Shown: positions 8,043-15,985 of the stretch, piece by piece
How the letters are laid out: every line of letters begins with the position of its first letter
How positions within the stretch are numbered: the first letter of the stretch is position 1
Notes under the pieces: model-generated
What the model saw: only the letters and a program-made list of their open reading frames with translations
Told to the model about the DNA's origin: nothing
Database searches by the model: none
Translations under genes and position numbers: made by a program
Source of the DNA: Acidimicrobiaceae bacterium
GTDB lineage: Bacteria; Actinomycetota; Acidimicrobiia; Acidimicrobiales; RAAP-2
Assembly (NCBI GenBank): GCA_013044265.1
Contig: JABEUQ010000173.1
Span: 1-34,003, forward strand
DNA length: 34,003 nucleotides
Direction: 5' to 3'

Positions 8043-9478
8043 CCCTTCGCTACGCGAACCGTTCGAAGGGCGTCACCCGCACTCCGATCCATTAGAAACG
8101 CATTGATCGTCGCCGCCAAACCAAGCACTGCAAGGAGGATGAAGGCGACGCGGTACGCACTCTGTGCGTTCAGTGCGTTGGTGTGATTGAAGGAACTGCC
8201 AATTCGCAGCGCCACCACACCTGCCGAGGCGGCGAAACCGGTCGCCACCTGTTGCACGGTAGCGGCGAGCGTCGTACCGTGAGCCATGTCTTCTTCTACC
8301 ACGTCGCTATAGACCAAGGTCAAAAAGCCGGTGTAACCAATTGAACGCACCACGCCATTGATGAACGCCACCAACGCGATGAGTGTGATGGGCGTACCAG
8401 CGTCAATTAGGGCGAAGGCCAGCATCGTGGCGACCACCGCCGATGTCGCGACGAGTAGCACGCGACGATAGCCCCATCGATTAAGCAACGTGGTCGTCGA
8501 GGGCTTGGCCACCACGTTGCCGATGAAAACGAACAGGACAATAGTGCCCGACTTGATCGGACTCCAGCCGAATTGGTCCTCAAACATGAGGGGCAATAAC
8601 AAGGGGACAGATCCCACCACCACGGTGAAGGGAACGATGCCGCGCAACGACTGTGTAAAAGTCGTCACGCGAAAGATTGAGACGTCGAGAAACGGCTCGT
8701 GGCGCCGGCGTAGATATACCGTGGCGACAGCAAGTACCGTCAGCGACAACAACAAATCGAAGCACACGCGAGTCCACGACGACGTGAGATTGCCCGCTAC
8801 GAAGGCGGAATACACCAGACCACCCAATCCAATCCCGGTCAAAATCATCCCGCGCCAATCAAGACCAGAGACTCGAGAATGTCCCCGAGTCGACGGCTTC
8901 ATGATCAACGAACCCACGAGAAACGCTACGACGCCCAGTGGCACATTGGGCAAGAACAACCAACGCCAACTTCCAAAGGTGACGATGACTCCACCCACCA
9001 AGGGGGCAATCGCCGGAGCTAACAGACTCGGCCAGACGATGTAGGCCACCAAGCGCATAATGTCGGTCTTGTCGGAGTTGGCCAACACCACGACGCGTCC
9101 GACGGGGACCATAAGGGCCGCCCCCACACCCTGGAGCGCACGCGCCGCCACCAGTTCGCTCAAATTGTGACTCAGGGCGCAGAGTAACGAGGCCAGAGTG
9201 AACATCGCAATTGCCGAAAGAAACAGACGGCGCTCGCCGAGTCGCGACATCAACCAGTTACCCACGGGAATGACGACTGCGAAAGTAATCAAGTACGTCG
9301 ATATCAACAGGCCAATGGCCGTTGAAGAGACTCCTAATGCCGCTCGCAGCTTTGGCGCCGCCGTCGTGACAATCGTGCCGTCGAGATTCTCCATGAAGTA
9401 ACACGACGCCACCAACAACGCGAGATGACGTCGATAGGAGTCGATCACTCTGGATATCCAATCATGCGCCGAGGGCAA
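8039..9478 (-). CDS. DHA2-type MFS transporter
   Basis: The 479-residue polytopic protein has 'MENLDGTIVTTAAPKL' in helix 1 (motif D1 of the 14-helix DHA2 group). It also has 'GNWLMSRLGERRLF' (motif A), 'AARALQGVGAALMVPVGR' in helix 4 (motif B) and 'GSWRWLFLPNVPLG' after helix 6. All are hallmarks of EmrB/QacA exporters that use the proton gradient. The called start is TTG at 9478 with only a weak GGATGAG upstream; a GTG ten codons downstream is an alternative. It is divergent from the dehydrogenase gene at 9572, across a 93-base gap that includes a perfect inverted repeat. Confidence 0.85.
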   Translation of the reverse strand: MPSAHDWISRVIDSYRRHLALLVASCYFMENLDGTIVTTAAPKLRAALGVSSTAIGLLISTYLITFAVVIPVGNWLMSRLGERRLFLSAIAMFTLASLLCALSHNLSELVAARALQGVGAALMVPVGRVVVLANSDKTDIMRLVAYIVWPSLLAPAIAPLVGGVIVTFGSWRWLFLPNVPLGVVAFLVGSLIMKPSTRGHSRVSGLDWRGMILTGIGLGGLVYSAFVAGNLTSSWTRVCFDLLLSLTVLAVATVYLRRRHEPFLDVSIFRVTTFTQSLRGIVPFTVVVGSVPLLLPLMFEDQFGWSPIKSGTIVLFVFIGNVVAKPSTTTLLNRWGYRRVLLVATSAVVATMLAFALIDAGTPITLIALVAFINGVVRSIGYTGFLTLVYSDVVEEDMAHGTTLAATVQQVATGFAASAGVVALRIGSSFNHTNALNAQSAYRVAFILLAVLGLAATINAFLMDRSAGDALRTVRVAKG

Positions 9479-9538
9479 CGCTCATCCATGAACGATAATC
9501 CTGGCCCAACGAACACTAGAGTGACTCGGTCCGATCCA

Positions 9539-9551
9539 GGTGGTCACCACC
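9539..9551. promoter_or_regulatory. Inverted repeat in divergent MFS/dehydrogenase gap
   Basis: GGTGGT-C-ACCACC is a perfect 6+6 inverted repeat around a single central C. It lies 20 bases before the dehydrogenase start codon and 60 bases before the MFS start. Its place between divergent genes suits an operator, but no regulator gene is adjacent and it could be chance. Confidence 0.3.
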
Positions 9552-9571
9552 ACGAGTGAACATGAGAACCT

Positions 9572-10471
9572 ATGAGCAACGAAATCGTTGGAACGTCACC
9601 ACGTGTGGGCTTCATTGGATTGGGGACCATGGGTGCTTCCATGGCCGCCAACCTGGCTCGAGCGGGCTTCGATCTCACAGTATGGAATCGGACTCCTGGT
9701 CGCGATGCCGCCGTCGTCGACCTGGGAGCACACCGTGGTTCAACACCCGCCGAGGTTGCCGCCGAAAGTGACATCGTCGTCGTGTGCGTGACCGATTCGC
9801 CTCAGGTGGAAGAAGTCCTCTTCGACGAAAACGGCCTCGTCGCCGGCTTTCGAGAAGGAACACTGGTCATCGATTGCTCGAGTATCTCCCCACTCGCCAC
9901 GCGCGAGTTCGCCACGCGTCTCGCACCGCACAACGTGCGCTGGGTCGACGCGCCCGTCTCGGGAGGATCGGAAGGGGCCCTCAAGGGGACACTGTCGATC
10001 ATGGTCGGGGGAACCGAGGAGGACGTGGAGCGGGCTCGGCCCGTCTTGGGGGCCATGGGCTCGCTCATCACTCACGTCGGCGAGTTAGGCGCTGGTCAGT
10101 GGACCAAGGCCATCAACCAAGTCATCTTGGCAGGCACTTATCTGGGCGTGGCCGAGGGTATCGCGCTGGGCCTGAGTGCGGGACTCGACGTGGACAAGGT
10201 CGTGGCGGCACTTTCTGGCGGAGCTGCGGGTTCGTGGATTTTGACAAATCGCAGCGGCCGCATGATCGACGACGAGTATCCGTTGGGCTTTAAAATCTCA
10301 CTACACCGCAAGGACCTCGCCATCGCGCTAGAACTGGCCCACCAAACCGGTGCCCAACTGCCAGTCGCCACACTGGCGTCAGAGTTCGAGGACGAACTCA
10401 TCGCTCAGGGTCATGGTGACGACGATAACTCCGCCCTCGCCCGCAGTATTCGTCAGCGGTCGGGGCTCTAG
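9572..10471 (+). CDS. 3-hydroxyisobutyrate dehydrogenase-family oxidoreductase
   Basis: The 299-residue, cytoplasmic-looking protein matches the beta-hydroxyacid dehydrogenase family. It has an N-terminal Rossmann domain with 'GFIGLGTMGASMAANL' (residues 13-28, dinucleotide binding). The substrate motif 'DAPVSGGSEGA' lies at 126-136. Catalytic Lys179 lies in 'GQWTKAINQ', followed by the all-helical C-terminal domain with 'KDLAIALELA'. The Asn-Arg-Thr after strand 2 (WNRTPGR) suggests NADPH preference, as in glyoxylate/succinic-semialdehyde or tartronate-semialdehyde reductases. The exact substrate (3-hydroxyisobutyrate, tartronate semialdehyde or another) is open. The ribosome binding site is weak. 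Its stop is ten bases from the convergent ygiD-like gene. Confidence 0.85.
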   Translation: MSNEIVGTSPRVGFIGLGTMGASMAANLARAGFDLTVWNRTPGRDAAVVDLGAHRGSTPAEVAAESDIVVVCVTDSPQVEEVLFDENGLVAGFREGTLVIDCSSISPLATREFATRLAPHNVRWVDAPVSGGSEGALKGTLSIMVGGTEEDVERARPVLGAMGSLITHVGELGAGQWTKAINQVILAGTYLGVAEGIALGLSAGLDVDKVVAALSGGAAGSWILTNRSGRMIDDEYPLGFKISLHRKDLAIALELAHQTGAQLPVATLASEFEDELIAQGHGDDDNSALARSIRQRSGL

Positions 10472-10481
10472 ACCCCCGTCC

Positions 10482-11252
10482 TCAAATTGCGTACGAAGTC
10501 ATCGACAGCGAACCCATTGTGCACCCCTCAGCAAACGTCGATGGGCTCGTAGCACCCACTGACGCCAATCCCGCAAGGTACGCCAGCGGCAAGAAGTGGT
10601 CCGGCGTCGGAACGGCCAGGCGGTAGTCGTCGCTCTGAGTGAGCTGGCCGAGTTGACTGGGGTCACTCATAAGCACTGAGCGAGTGTCGTCGTCAAAGCG
10701 CTGCGCCCATTCAAAACCTTGATTTTCGGCGCGCCACTCGATGGCGCGCAAATTGTGCACTACGTTGCCGCTCCCTAGTATCAGCACCCCCTCGTCGCGC
10801 AAGGGTGCGAGTCGCGCTCCAAGGTCGATGTGGTACTCCAAGGGTTTGGAAGCGTCGATGGCGAGTTGCACCACTGGGACATCGGCATCGGGGTACATGT
10901 GCGCGAGGATTGACCAGGTGCCGTGGTCAATCCCCCACGTCTCATCGTCGAGTCCCACCCATGTCGGATCAACGAGGTCAGCCACGTGCTGGGCGAGCAG
11001 TTGGTCACCGAGGACGGGGTAGTCGAAATCGAAGAGCTCCTGAGCAAAGCCGTAGAAGTCGTGGATAACGCGCGGCCGGGCCATCGACGTCACTGCAGTG
11101 GCGTTGATGTACCAGTGCGCCGAAATGGCCAAAATAGCCGCGGGCTTCTCAAAGGAATTTGCGAATGTCGACCAGGCGTCGGTGTAACGGTTGTACTCGA
11201 GGGTGTTCATCGGACTTCCGTGACCGACGAAGGCAGCGGGCATCGTTGACAT
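10482..11252 (-). CDS. ygiD: YgiD-like 4,5-DOPA extradiol dioxygenase family protein
   Basis: I start at the ATG at 11252, preceded by GGGAGG with four-base spacing. This gives 256 residues, close to the usual ~260. The protein opens with 'PAAFVGHGSPMN', and a second metal site follows in 'ISAHWY' (His46). Further His residues are in 'GSGNVVHNLR' and 'HFLPL'. These four His positions match the metal ligands of the YgiD/LigB class III dioxygenase family. The 'WGIDHGTWSIL' stretch is also family-typical. E. coli YgiD opens the ring of DOPA in vitro, but the natural substrate in most bacteria is an unidentified catechol or quinol. It is divergent from a marR gene, a pairing that suggests aromatic or quinone stress. 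Confidence 0.85.
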   Translation of the reverse strand: MSTMPAAFVGHGSPMNTLEYNRYTDAWSTFANSFEKPAAILAISAHWYINATAVTSMARPRVIHDFYGFAQELFDFDYPVLGDQLLAQHVADLVDPTWVGLDDETWGIDHGTWSILAHMYPDADVPVVQLAIDASKPLEYHIDLGARLAPLRDEGVLILGSGNVVHNLRAIEWRAENQGFEWAQRFDDDTRSVLMSDPSQLGQLTQSDDYRLAVPTPDHFLPLAYLAGLASVGATSPSTFAEGCTMGSLSMTSYAI

Positions 11253-11283
11253 GAGACCTCCCGGGGTAGTTGACACGTCTACC

Positions 11284-11311
11284 AGTATAGAGCAACTAGA
11301 TGAAATATCAA
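11284..11311 (-). promoter_or_regulatory. Predicted promoter of the ygiD-like gene, with possible operator
   Basis: On the minus strand TTGATA (11311-11306) and TATACT (11289-11284) are separated by 16 bases, a good vegetative-sigma match. About 30 bases separate the -10 from the start codon. The near-palindrome CAACTAGATG (11293-11302; 8 of 10 symmetric) lies in the spacer, where a MarR-type repressor could block polymerase. The promoter is seen directly; the operator is inference. Confidence 0.5.
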
Positions 11312-11322
11312 CCAGAACTAGG

Positions 11323-11328
11323 TAGGCT
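11323..11328 (+). promoter_or_regulatory. Leaderless -10 element of marR
   Basis: TAGGCT is followed by exactly six bases and then the ATG at 11335. There is no ribosome binding site. This places transcription start at or near the A of the start codon, the standard leaderless arrangement of Actinobacteria. No good -35 element is visible. Confidence 0.5.
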
Positions 11329-11334
11329 GAACCC

Positions 11335-11805
11335 ATGACCTCAACGCCGCGTTGGCTCTCCCCCGAACAACTCCGCGCATGGAAAGATCTTTCCCTCATG
11401 CAACTGCAGCTTCAGGCCCGACTGAGTCGGGGGCTCGCCGAGTACGGACTCTCCTATCAGGACTACCTCGTACTCGCTACCCTCTCGGACCAGCCCGACG
11501 GGCGACGCCGCGTGGTTGAGCTCAGTGACGAACTCGGCTGGGAGAAAAGTCGCCTTTCCCATCACATCACGCGCATGTGCGAGCGGGGCCTTCTCACTAA
11601 GTCACCTTGCCCCAGCGACCAACGTGGCATCTTCGTCATGCTCAGTGACTCCGGTCGCACGACTCTAGAGAACGCTGCACCCGCTCACGTAGGTGACGTT
11701 CAACGCTATTTCTTCGACCAACTCAGCCCCGCACAGGTCGAGGCACTGGCGAATATCGCTGGTGAGGTCTTGACCAATCTCTCCGCTGCCCAGACCGTGG
11801 TCTAG
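11335..11805 (+). CDS. MarR-family transcriptional regulator
   Basis: The 156-residue protein has the MarR winged-helix layout. Helices at the N-terminus serve dimerisation. A helix-turn-helix follows, with recognition helix in 'GWEKSRLSHHITRMCERG' (about residues 68-85). The wing carries 'SPCPSDQRGIFVMLSDSG' (family pattern: DxRxxxxxLT). C-terminal helices complete the dimer. MarR proteins usually repress a divergent neighbour and release DNA on binding phenolic ligands or on Cys oxidation. Cys residues at about positions 81 and 91 might sense oxidants or quinones. The likely targets are its own gene and the divergent dioxygenase gene, 82 bases apart. Confidence 0.85.
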   Translation: MTSTPRWLSPEQLRAWKDLSLMQLQLQARLSRGLAEYGLSYQDYLVLATLSDQPDGRRRVVELSDELGWEKSRLSHHITRMCERGLLTKSPCPSDQRGIFVMLSDSGRTTLENAAPAHVGDVQRYFFDQLSPAQVEALANIAGEVLTNLSAAQTVV

Positions 11806-11920
11806 TCACCCGCCGTGAGTAAGTGTCCTCGTCACCACACCAATGTCGATCACCGCTCTACAACATCTCGTGATACCCCTCTGTAGGAGATCAATGTTGC
11901 CCGTTGGCGGTAGCCAGGAA

Positions 11921-14164
11921 CTACTTAGCAATGATCATCTCGTGGCGAATCGCCATAGGTGCGGGGGCGAAACCAAATGATCCATAAAAATTGGCCACGA
12001 TGGTCGTCTCACCCACGTGAGTGGTCCCTACGGTGCAATGCGCTGACGCCACTCGCGCACTAACGGACCTTAATGTCGCGACACAGCTTGGGGCGTGTGC
12101 GCCGAGGCCAGCTGACAATGTGATCTCACCGTGCGGCGCACTCGTCGACGTCACCAGAGCACCAACGATGGTGCGACCCACCACGTTCTCGCGCACTAGA
12201 GGTGCGAGCAGGGTGATCTTTGTCGGGTCAGTAGGAACCCTGATACGAAAGGCCTGGGACCCGTCGATTCCCACGCAACTAGTGGCGCTCGCGCAGGCTA
12301 GGCCGTGCAGCACATTGGAGCCACCAACGCTGGCCGTTGACGACCAAGTCGCCCCGTTAAATACGTACGCGCCACCGCTCAAACCACTCGCCACACAAAA
12401 ATACGTCGCCCCGCAACTCACGTTATATAGGCCGAATGGGGCCACCGTCTGCGGAGCACTCCACTTAGTGCCGTTAAAACTAAAGGCTTTACCTTCTATA
12501 TCGACAGCTTCGCAGAAGTTCTCGGAAACACACGAGATCGACCACAAGGTCGCCTGTTTCTCCACTCGCGGTCCAAGTACCCAGCGACCCTTCGAAGAGA
12601 GATAGGAACCACCCGCGGAATCCACAGCGACGCACGGTCCGTTACCCGACGCGCACGAGACATCGGTAGCGATCGCCCCCGCCGGCAACTGGGGAAGGTA
12701 GCCCTTGACCACACCGCTGGAACGACCTTGGGGCGAGAGATATTCACACTGCTCAGCACAACTGACGGCGAAAGTAGGAGGACTCGCCGAGGGCACCGGC
12801 GTCCACTTTGCCGTCTCGGGGGCGAGAGTGAAAGCAAGATAATTGCCCACGACCGCCGCACAATGTAGCGACTGCAACGGGTTCGACGAAGCACCGCAAC
12901 GGATCTCGCGAATCCCCAGGGGAATCGTCGTGACGGACTGTGGTGGCGACCACGAACCCGCGCGATAGGTCATAATCTCACCCGCGGCGTCGCTCGCAAT
13001 GCAGTACGTCGCACTGGCGCAGGTCACCGACGTCAGAGTGTGCGGAGCGTCGAATGTAGAACTGGCCTCACTATAGAACGGGACACCCCCAGCGCCCAAG
13101 GTGACGGCAATGGAGAAACCGTCGTTATCGACCGCTAGACACGCGACACTCAGGCCAGAGGCGAAGCACGAGAGTGCGTTGATCTGCGAGGGCGCATTGA
13201 GTTGTCCCACGCTCGACCACGTACTGAAGGGTGCCAACGAGGACACTCCTTCACTCGAGGAGTTGTTGGCGAGGCAAGTCTGTACGGCACAGGACACCAG
13301 GACACCCAACGTGCTCGGAGCAAACACTGCCTGCGTCGTCCAGTTCGTGCCATTAAAAGTACTCACCTGATTGGCGACCGAGCCCACCACACAACTCGAC
13401 GACGAGACGCAACTAATCGAAGCGCCAACAAAATTCTTGACCCCCGGATCAATTGGCGTGGGCAGCGGCGGATGTGTGAATTGAGATGGGGGGGAGGCGT
13501 TGAAGTTGAACATCATCACCCCGCCACCCTGGTCGGTCGCAAAACAGATGAAACTGGCGGTACACGACACCGCATCAAACGGTACGACGTCAGTCGACGC
13601 GAACGCCACGGTGTCGGAAAACCAGGTGCCGTTGAAGTAGTAGTAGTCAGCCGGGGTGAAGTTCGCCGTGCGCCCCACCGCGAGGCAGAAGCTCGACGAA
13701 ACACACGACACCGCCACCATGATCGGGCCCTGAGGAGTGGCGAAGGCGGTAGGGGCACTCCACGAGGCGCCGTTCCACACGATGTAGTTGCCAACCTGGT
13801 CCGTCGCAACACAAAACGTCGCCGTGGGACACGAGATTGCCGTAATTGCCCGCGTCGCATCGACTACGACGGGTGTCGTCCAACTACTACCGTTGTAGGT
13901 GCTCACTGCACCAGAGAGATCACCAGCAACGCAAAAAATTGCACTCGCGCACGACACCGATGCCACACCGCCCTTGCCACTTACCAGCGTGGTCCCCGCA
14001 CTCCACATCAACTTTTCCGTCGGGGAAGTGCGACCTACTGCACCCGCCGGAACGACTGGCAGGGTCAGCGCTCCCATGACCGACACCAGTGTCAAACTCA
14101 CCAAGGCTGCGCGCCACTGGAGCGCGGTCAACCCGAAATTACGTCGAAAACTCACGCGTTGCAT
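11921..14164 (-). CDS. Large secreted protein of ~14 Cys-pair modules
   Basis: The ATG at 14164 has AGAAGG seven bases upstream. Residues 1-42 are a signal peptide ending near AGA. About 14 modules of 40-50 residues follow (about 55-650). Each has a core of the type 'SVSCASAIFCVAGD' with two Cys five or so residues apart, then Gly and an 'FNGTNWT'-like strand. The pattern predicts beta-propeller blades, possibly two seven-bladed propellers, each blade tied by a disulfide. A C-terminal domain (about 655-747) with two more Cys looks Ig-like. No anchor or catalytic motif is visible. It resembles actinobacterial exported repeat proteins of unknown role. The same 'NGxxW' strand appears in the kelch protein at 2276-4204. 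Confidence 0.8.
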   Translation of the reverse strand: MQRVSFRRNFGLTALQWRAALVSLTLVSVMGALTLPVVPAGAVGRTSPTEKLMWSAGTTLVSGKGGVASVSCASAIFCVAGDLSGAVSTYNGSSWTTPVVVDATRAITAISCPTATFCVATDQVGNYIVWNGASWSAPTAFATPQGPIMVAVSCVSSSFCLAVGRTANFTPADYYYFNGTWFSDTVAFASTDVVPFDAVSCTASFICFATDQGGGVMMFNFNASPPSQFTHPPLPTPIDPGVKNFVGASISCVSSSSCVVGSVANQVSTFNGTNWTTQAVFAPSTLGVLVSCAVQTCLANNSSSEGVSSLAPFSTWSSVGQLNAPSQINALSCFASGLSVACLAVDNDGFSIAVTLGAGGVPFYSEASSTFDAPHTLTSVTCASATYCIASDAAGEIMTYRAGSWSPPQSVTTIPLGIREIRCGASSNPLQSLHCAAVVGNYLAFTLAPETAKWTPVPSASPPTFAVSCAEQCEYLSPQGRSSGVVKGYLPQLPAGAIATDVSCASGNGPCVAVDSAGGSYLSSKGRWVLGPRVEKQATLWSISCVSENFCEAVDIEGKAFSFNGTKWSAPQTVAPFGLYNVSCGATYFCVASGLSGGAYVFNGATWSSTASVGGSNVLHGLACASATSCVGIDGSQAFRIRVPTDPTKITLLAPLVRENVVGRTIVGALVTSTSAPHGEITLSAGLGAHAPSCVATLRSVSARVASAHCTVGTTHVGETTIVANFYGSFGFAPAPMAIRHEMIIAK

Positions 14165-14275
14165 GGCGTATCCTTCTGCGATAAAACTCTTCGCTGGAGC
14201 CTAACGGCAGACCCCAAGGGCACTCCTCAACCGACCGCCGCCGAGTTAGGCCAGCTGGTTTGGAAGGACTCCCCG

Positions 14276-14303
14276 TTGCCTCGAATATTGACCCGGGTAG
14301 GCT
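14276..14303 (+). promoter_or_regulatory. Leaderless promoter of the DUF2142-like gene
   Basis: TTGCCT (14276-14281) and TAGGCT (14298-14303) are 16 bases apart. The -10 is followed by exactly six bases and then the GTG at 14310. There is no ribosome binding site, so translation is probably leaderless. The -10 and its spacing match those of marR at 11323. Confidence 0.5.
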
Positions 14304-14309
14304 GTTTCA

Positions 14310-15881
14310 GTGAACTGGAGAGAGAAGGGGATAGCTTCTTCGAAAGTTCTGATTACACCCCGTAACGCGTTCGTCATCATCCTGGTGCTCGCGTTCGCTT
14401 CGCTTGCTTCCTGGTCTTTTGCGAGCCCGCTGGTAGCGTCCCCTGACGAACAGGCCCATCTATTGCGCGCCTACGCCCTCGATCATGGACAGTTGGGTTC
14501 GGCCACGACACCACCGAGCAAAGTCAACGAGAACGTCGTCGTTCCCACCTCGCTCTACTACTCGGCGATCTATCCCATCTGTTGGCAGATGAAGGAGCAG
14601 ATCCCCGCGACGTGTTCAAAGCCGTGGCCCACCAGTTCAGCCCCCCAGACCATCTCCATCTACGTCGACCACTATCCCCCGCTGTACTACCTGTTCGTCG
14701 GCACCGCTACGTACATCTCTCACCAGGTGAGCGGGATCTATATGATGCGCCTCATCAGCTCTTTGATGGGCGCACTGATGTTGGCCATAGCTGCGTACGC
14801 GATTGCGCGCTGGAGCAAGCGACGCGCGCTCTTCCTCGGTATTTACATCGCTCTGGTTCCCGAAGCGTACTTCTTATCCTCGTCGGTCAATCCCAGCGGA
14901 TTTGAAATCATGACGTCAATCTGTCTGTGGACGCTGGTGGCCATTTTCGCCCTCGAGCAGCGTGATGATCCGCCGCACCAACTCGTGGTTCTACTCGCCT
15001 CGATAGCGTGCATCGACGTGCTCATCCGCGGTCTCTCGCCACTCTGGGTCGCTCTCGCGGGACTGACCTTGATCTTTCTATCGGGGCCACGCAAACTCTT
15101 TGAACTTTTCAAGCGCCGCCGCGATCTGCAGATCGCCGCAGGAGGCGTCGTCGTCGCAGCGCTACTAGCCGCGTTATGGATTTTCACCCAAGGAACCCTC
15201 AACATCCTGCCGGTGGGAGCCGCGGTACCTAAGAATGATTCCACGCTGGCGGTACTTCACATCGTTGCTGCTTCCATTCAGGGTTGGTTACGCGAAATGA
15301 TCGGCATCTTGGGTTGGCTCGACACCCCACTTCCCAACATTGTCTACCAGTCGTGGAACACGATCGTGATTGGGGCACTCGTCCTTGCACTCGTACGTGG
15401 AAACTGGCGTGAACGTACTACCGTCGTAGCGCTCAGCGCGCTCACAATCCTTATTCCACTGGGTCTGGTAACGCGTCAAGCCAAGATCCTGGGTGTGGTC
15501 TGGCAGGGTCGTGACGGCATGCCCCTAGCTGTAGGCGCGGTCATCATGGCCGTTGCCGTACTGGGTGCGCCGCCGAGGCGGCGCGCACGACGCGCCGTTG
15601 AGCGGATTAGCCGCGCCACTCGGCAGTTAATTTCTCGATATACCCTGATCGGGGTTGTCGCCGTGCTGGGCCTCGCCAATATGTACAGTTTCTACATCAA
15701 CTTGCGACGCTACGCGGTCGGTCGCTACGGCCCAAGATTTTTCTTCCTACACAGCCAAGGTTGGTCGCCGCCCACTGGACAACTTCTTACCCTTGTGGTC
15801 TACGCACTCGCAACGACCGCCCTCGCAGGTGTGCTGATGGTCTGGCTGTGGCATTCACCGAGTCCCGACGAGACGCCATAG
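14310..15881 (+). CDS. DUF2142-like polytopic membrane protein
   Basis: The 523-residue product has about 11-13 hydrophobic segments. After the first helix (about 20-40) comes 'SPDEQAHLLRAYALDHGQ', the acidic extracytoplasmic motif typical of DUF2142, a family related in layout to GT-C glycosyltransferases. A loop with several Cys and Pro residues follows (about 75-110), then the helical body. GT-C enzymes transfer sugars from polyprenyl-phosphate donors outside the membrane, with acidic residues in this first loop as catalytic base. That role is inferred here. The neighbouring gene encodes a large GT2 glycosyltransferase on the same strand 104 bases away, which supports a surface-polysaccharide job. 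The start is a GTG on an apparently leaderless message. Confidence 0.7.
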   Translation: MNWREKGIASSKVLITPRNAFVIILVLAFASLASWSFASPLVASPDEQAHLLRAYALDHGQLGSATTPPSKVNENVVVPTSLYYSAIYPICWQMKEQIPATCSKPWPTSSAPQTISIYVDHYPPLYYLFVGTATYISHQVSGIYMMRLISSLMGALMLAIAAYAIARWSKRRALFLGIYIALVPEAYFLSSSVNPSGFEIMTSICLWTLVAIFALEQRDDPPHQLVVLLASIACIDVLIRGLSPLWVALAGLTLIFLSGPRKLFELFKRRRDLQIAAGGVVVAALLAALWIFTQGTLNILPVGAAVPKNDSTLAVLHIVAASIQGWLREMIGILGWLDTPLPNIVYQSWNTIVIGALVLALVRGNWRERTTVVALSALTILIPLGLVTRQAKILGVVWQGRDGMPLAVGAVIMAVAVLGAPPRRRARRAVERISRATRQLISRYTLIGVVAVLGLANMYSFYINLRRYAVGRYGPRFFFLHSQGWSPPTGQLLTLVVYALATTALAGVLMVWLWHSPSPDETP

Positions 15882-15942
15882 CTTGGGTCGAGCGCGAAAC
15901 GGCGAATGAACGCAGTTCGGTAAGATGCACCAGGTACTTCTT

Positions 15943-15954
15943 GCCCACGTGGGC
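15943..15954. promoter_or_regulatory. 12-bp perfect palindrome before the glycosyltransferase gene
   Basis: GCCCACGTGGGC is a perfect palindrome 31 bases before the start codon at 15986. It lies shortly downstream of TAAGAT (15921-15926), which could serve as a -10. An operator in the leader is possible. The sequence is GC-rich, so a chance origin cannot be excluded. Confidence 0.3.
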
Positions 15955-15985
15955 GTCACCAATGAAGGAATGAGAGGCGAAGACG

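Noticed and set aside
7262-8095. Plus-strand frame (277 residues) inside the first MFS gene
   Set aside because: Arg-rich out-of-frame shadow of a clear transporter.
13202-14365. Long plus-strand frame (387 residues) opposite the 747-residue secreted protein
   Set aside because: Arg/His/Thr-rich translation typical of an antisense shadow of a GC-rich gene; the minus-strand frame has a signal peptide, repeats and a ribosome binding site.
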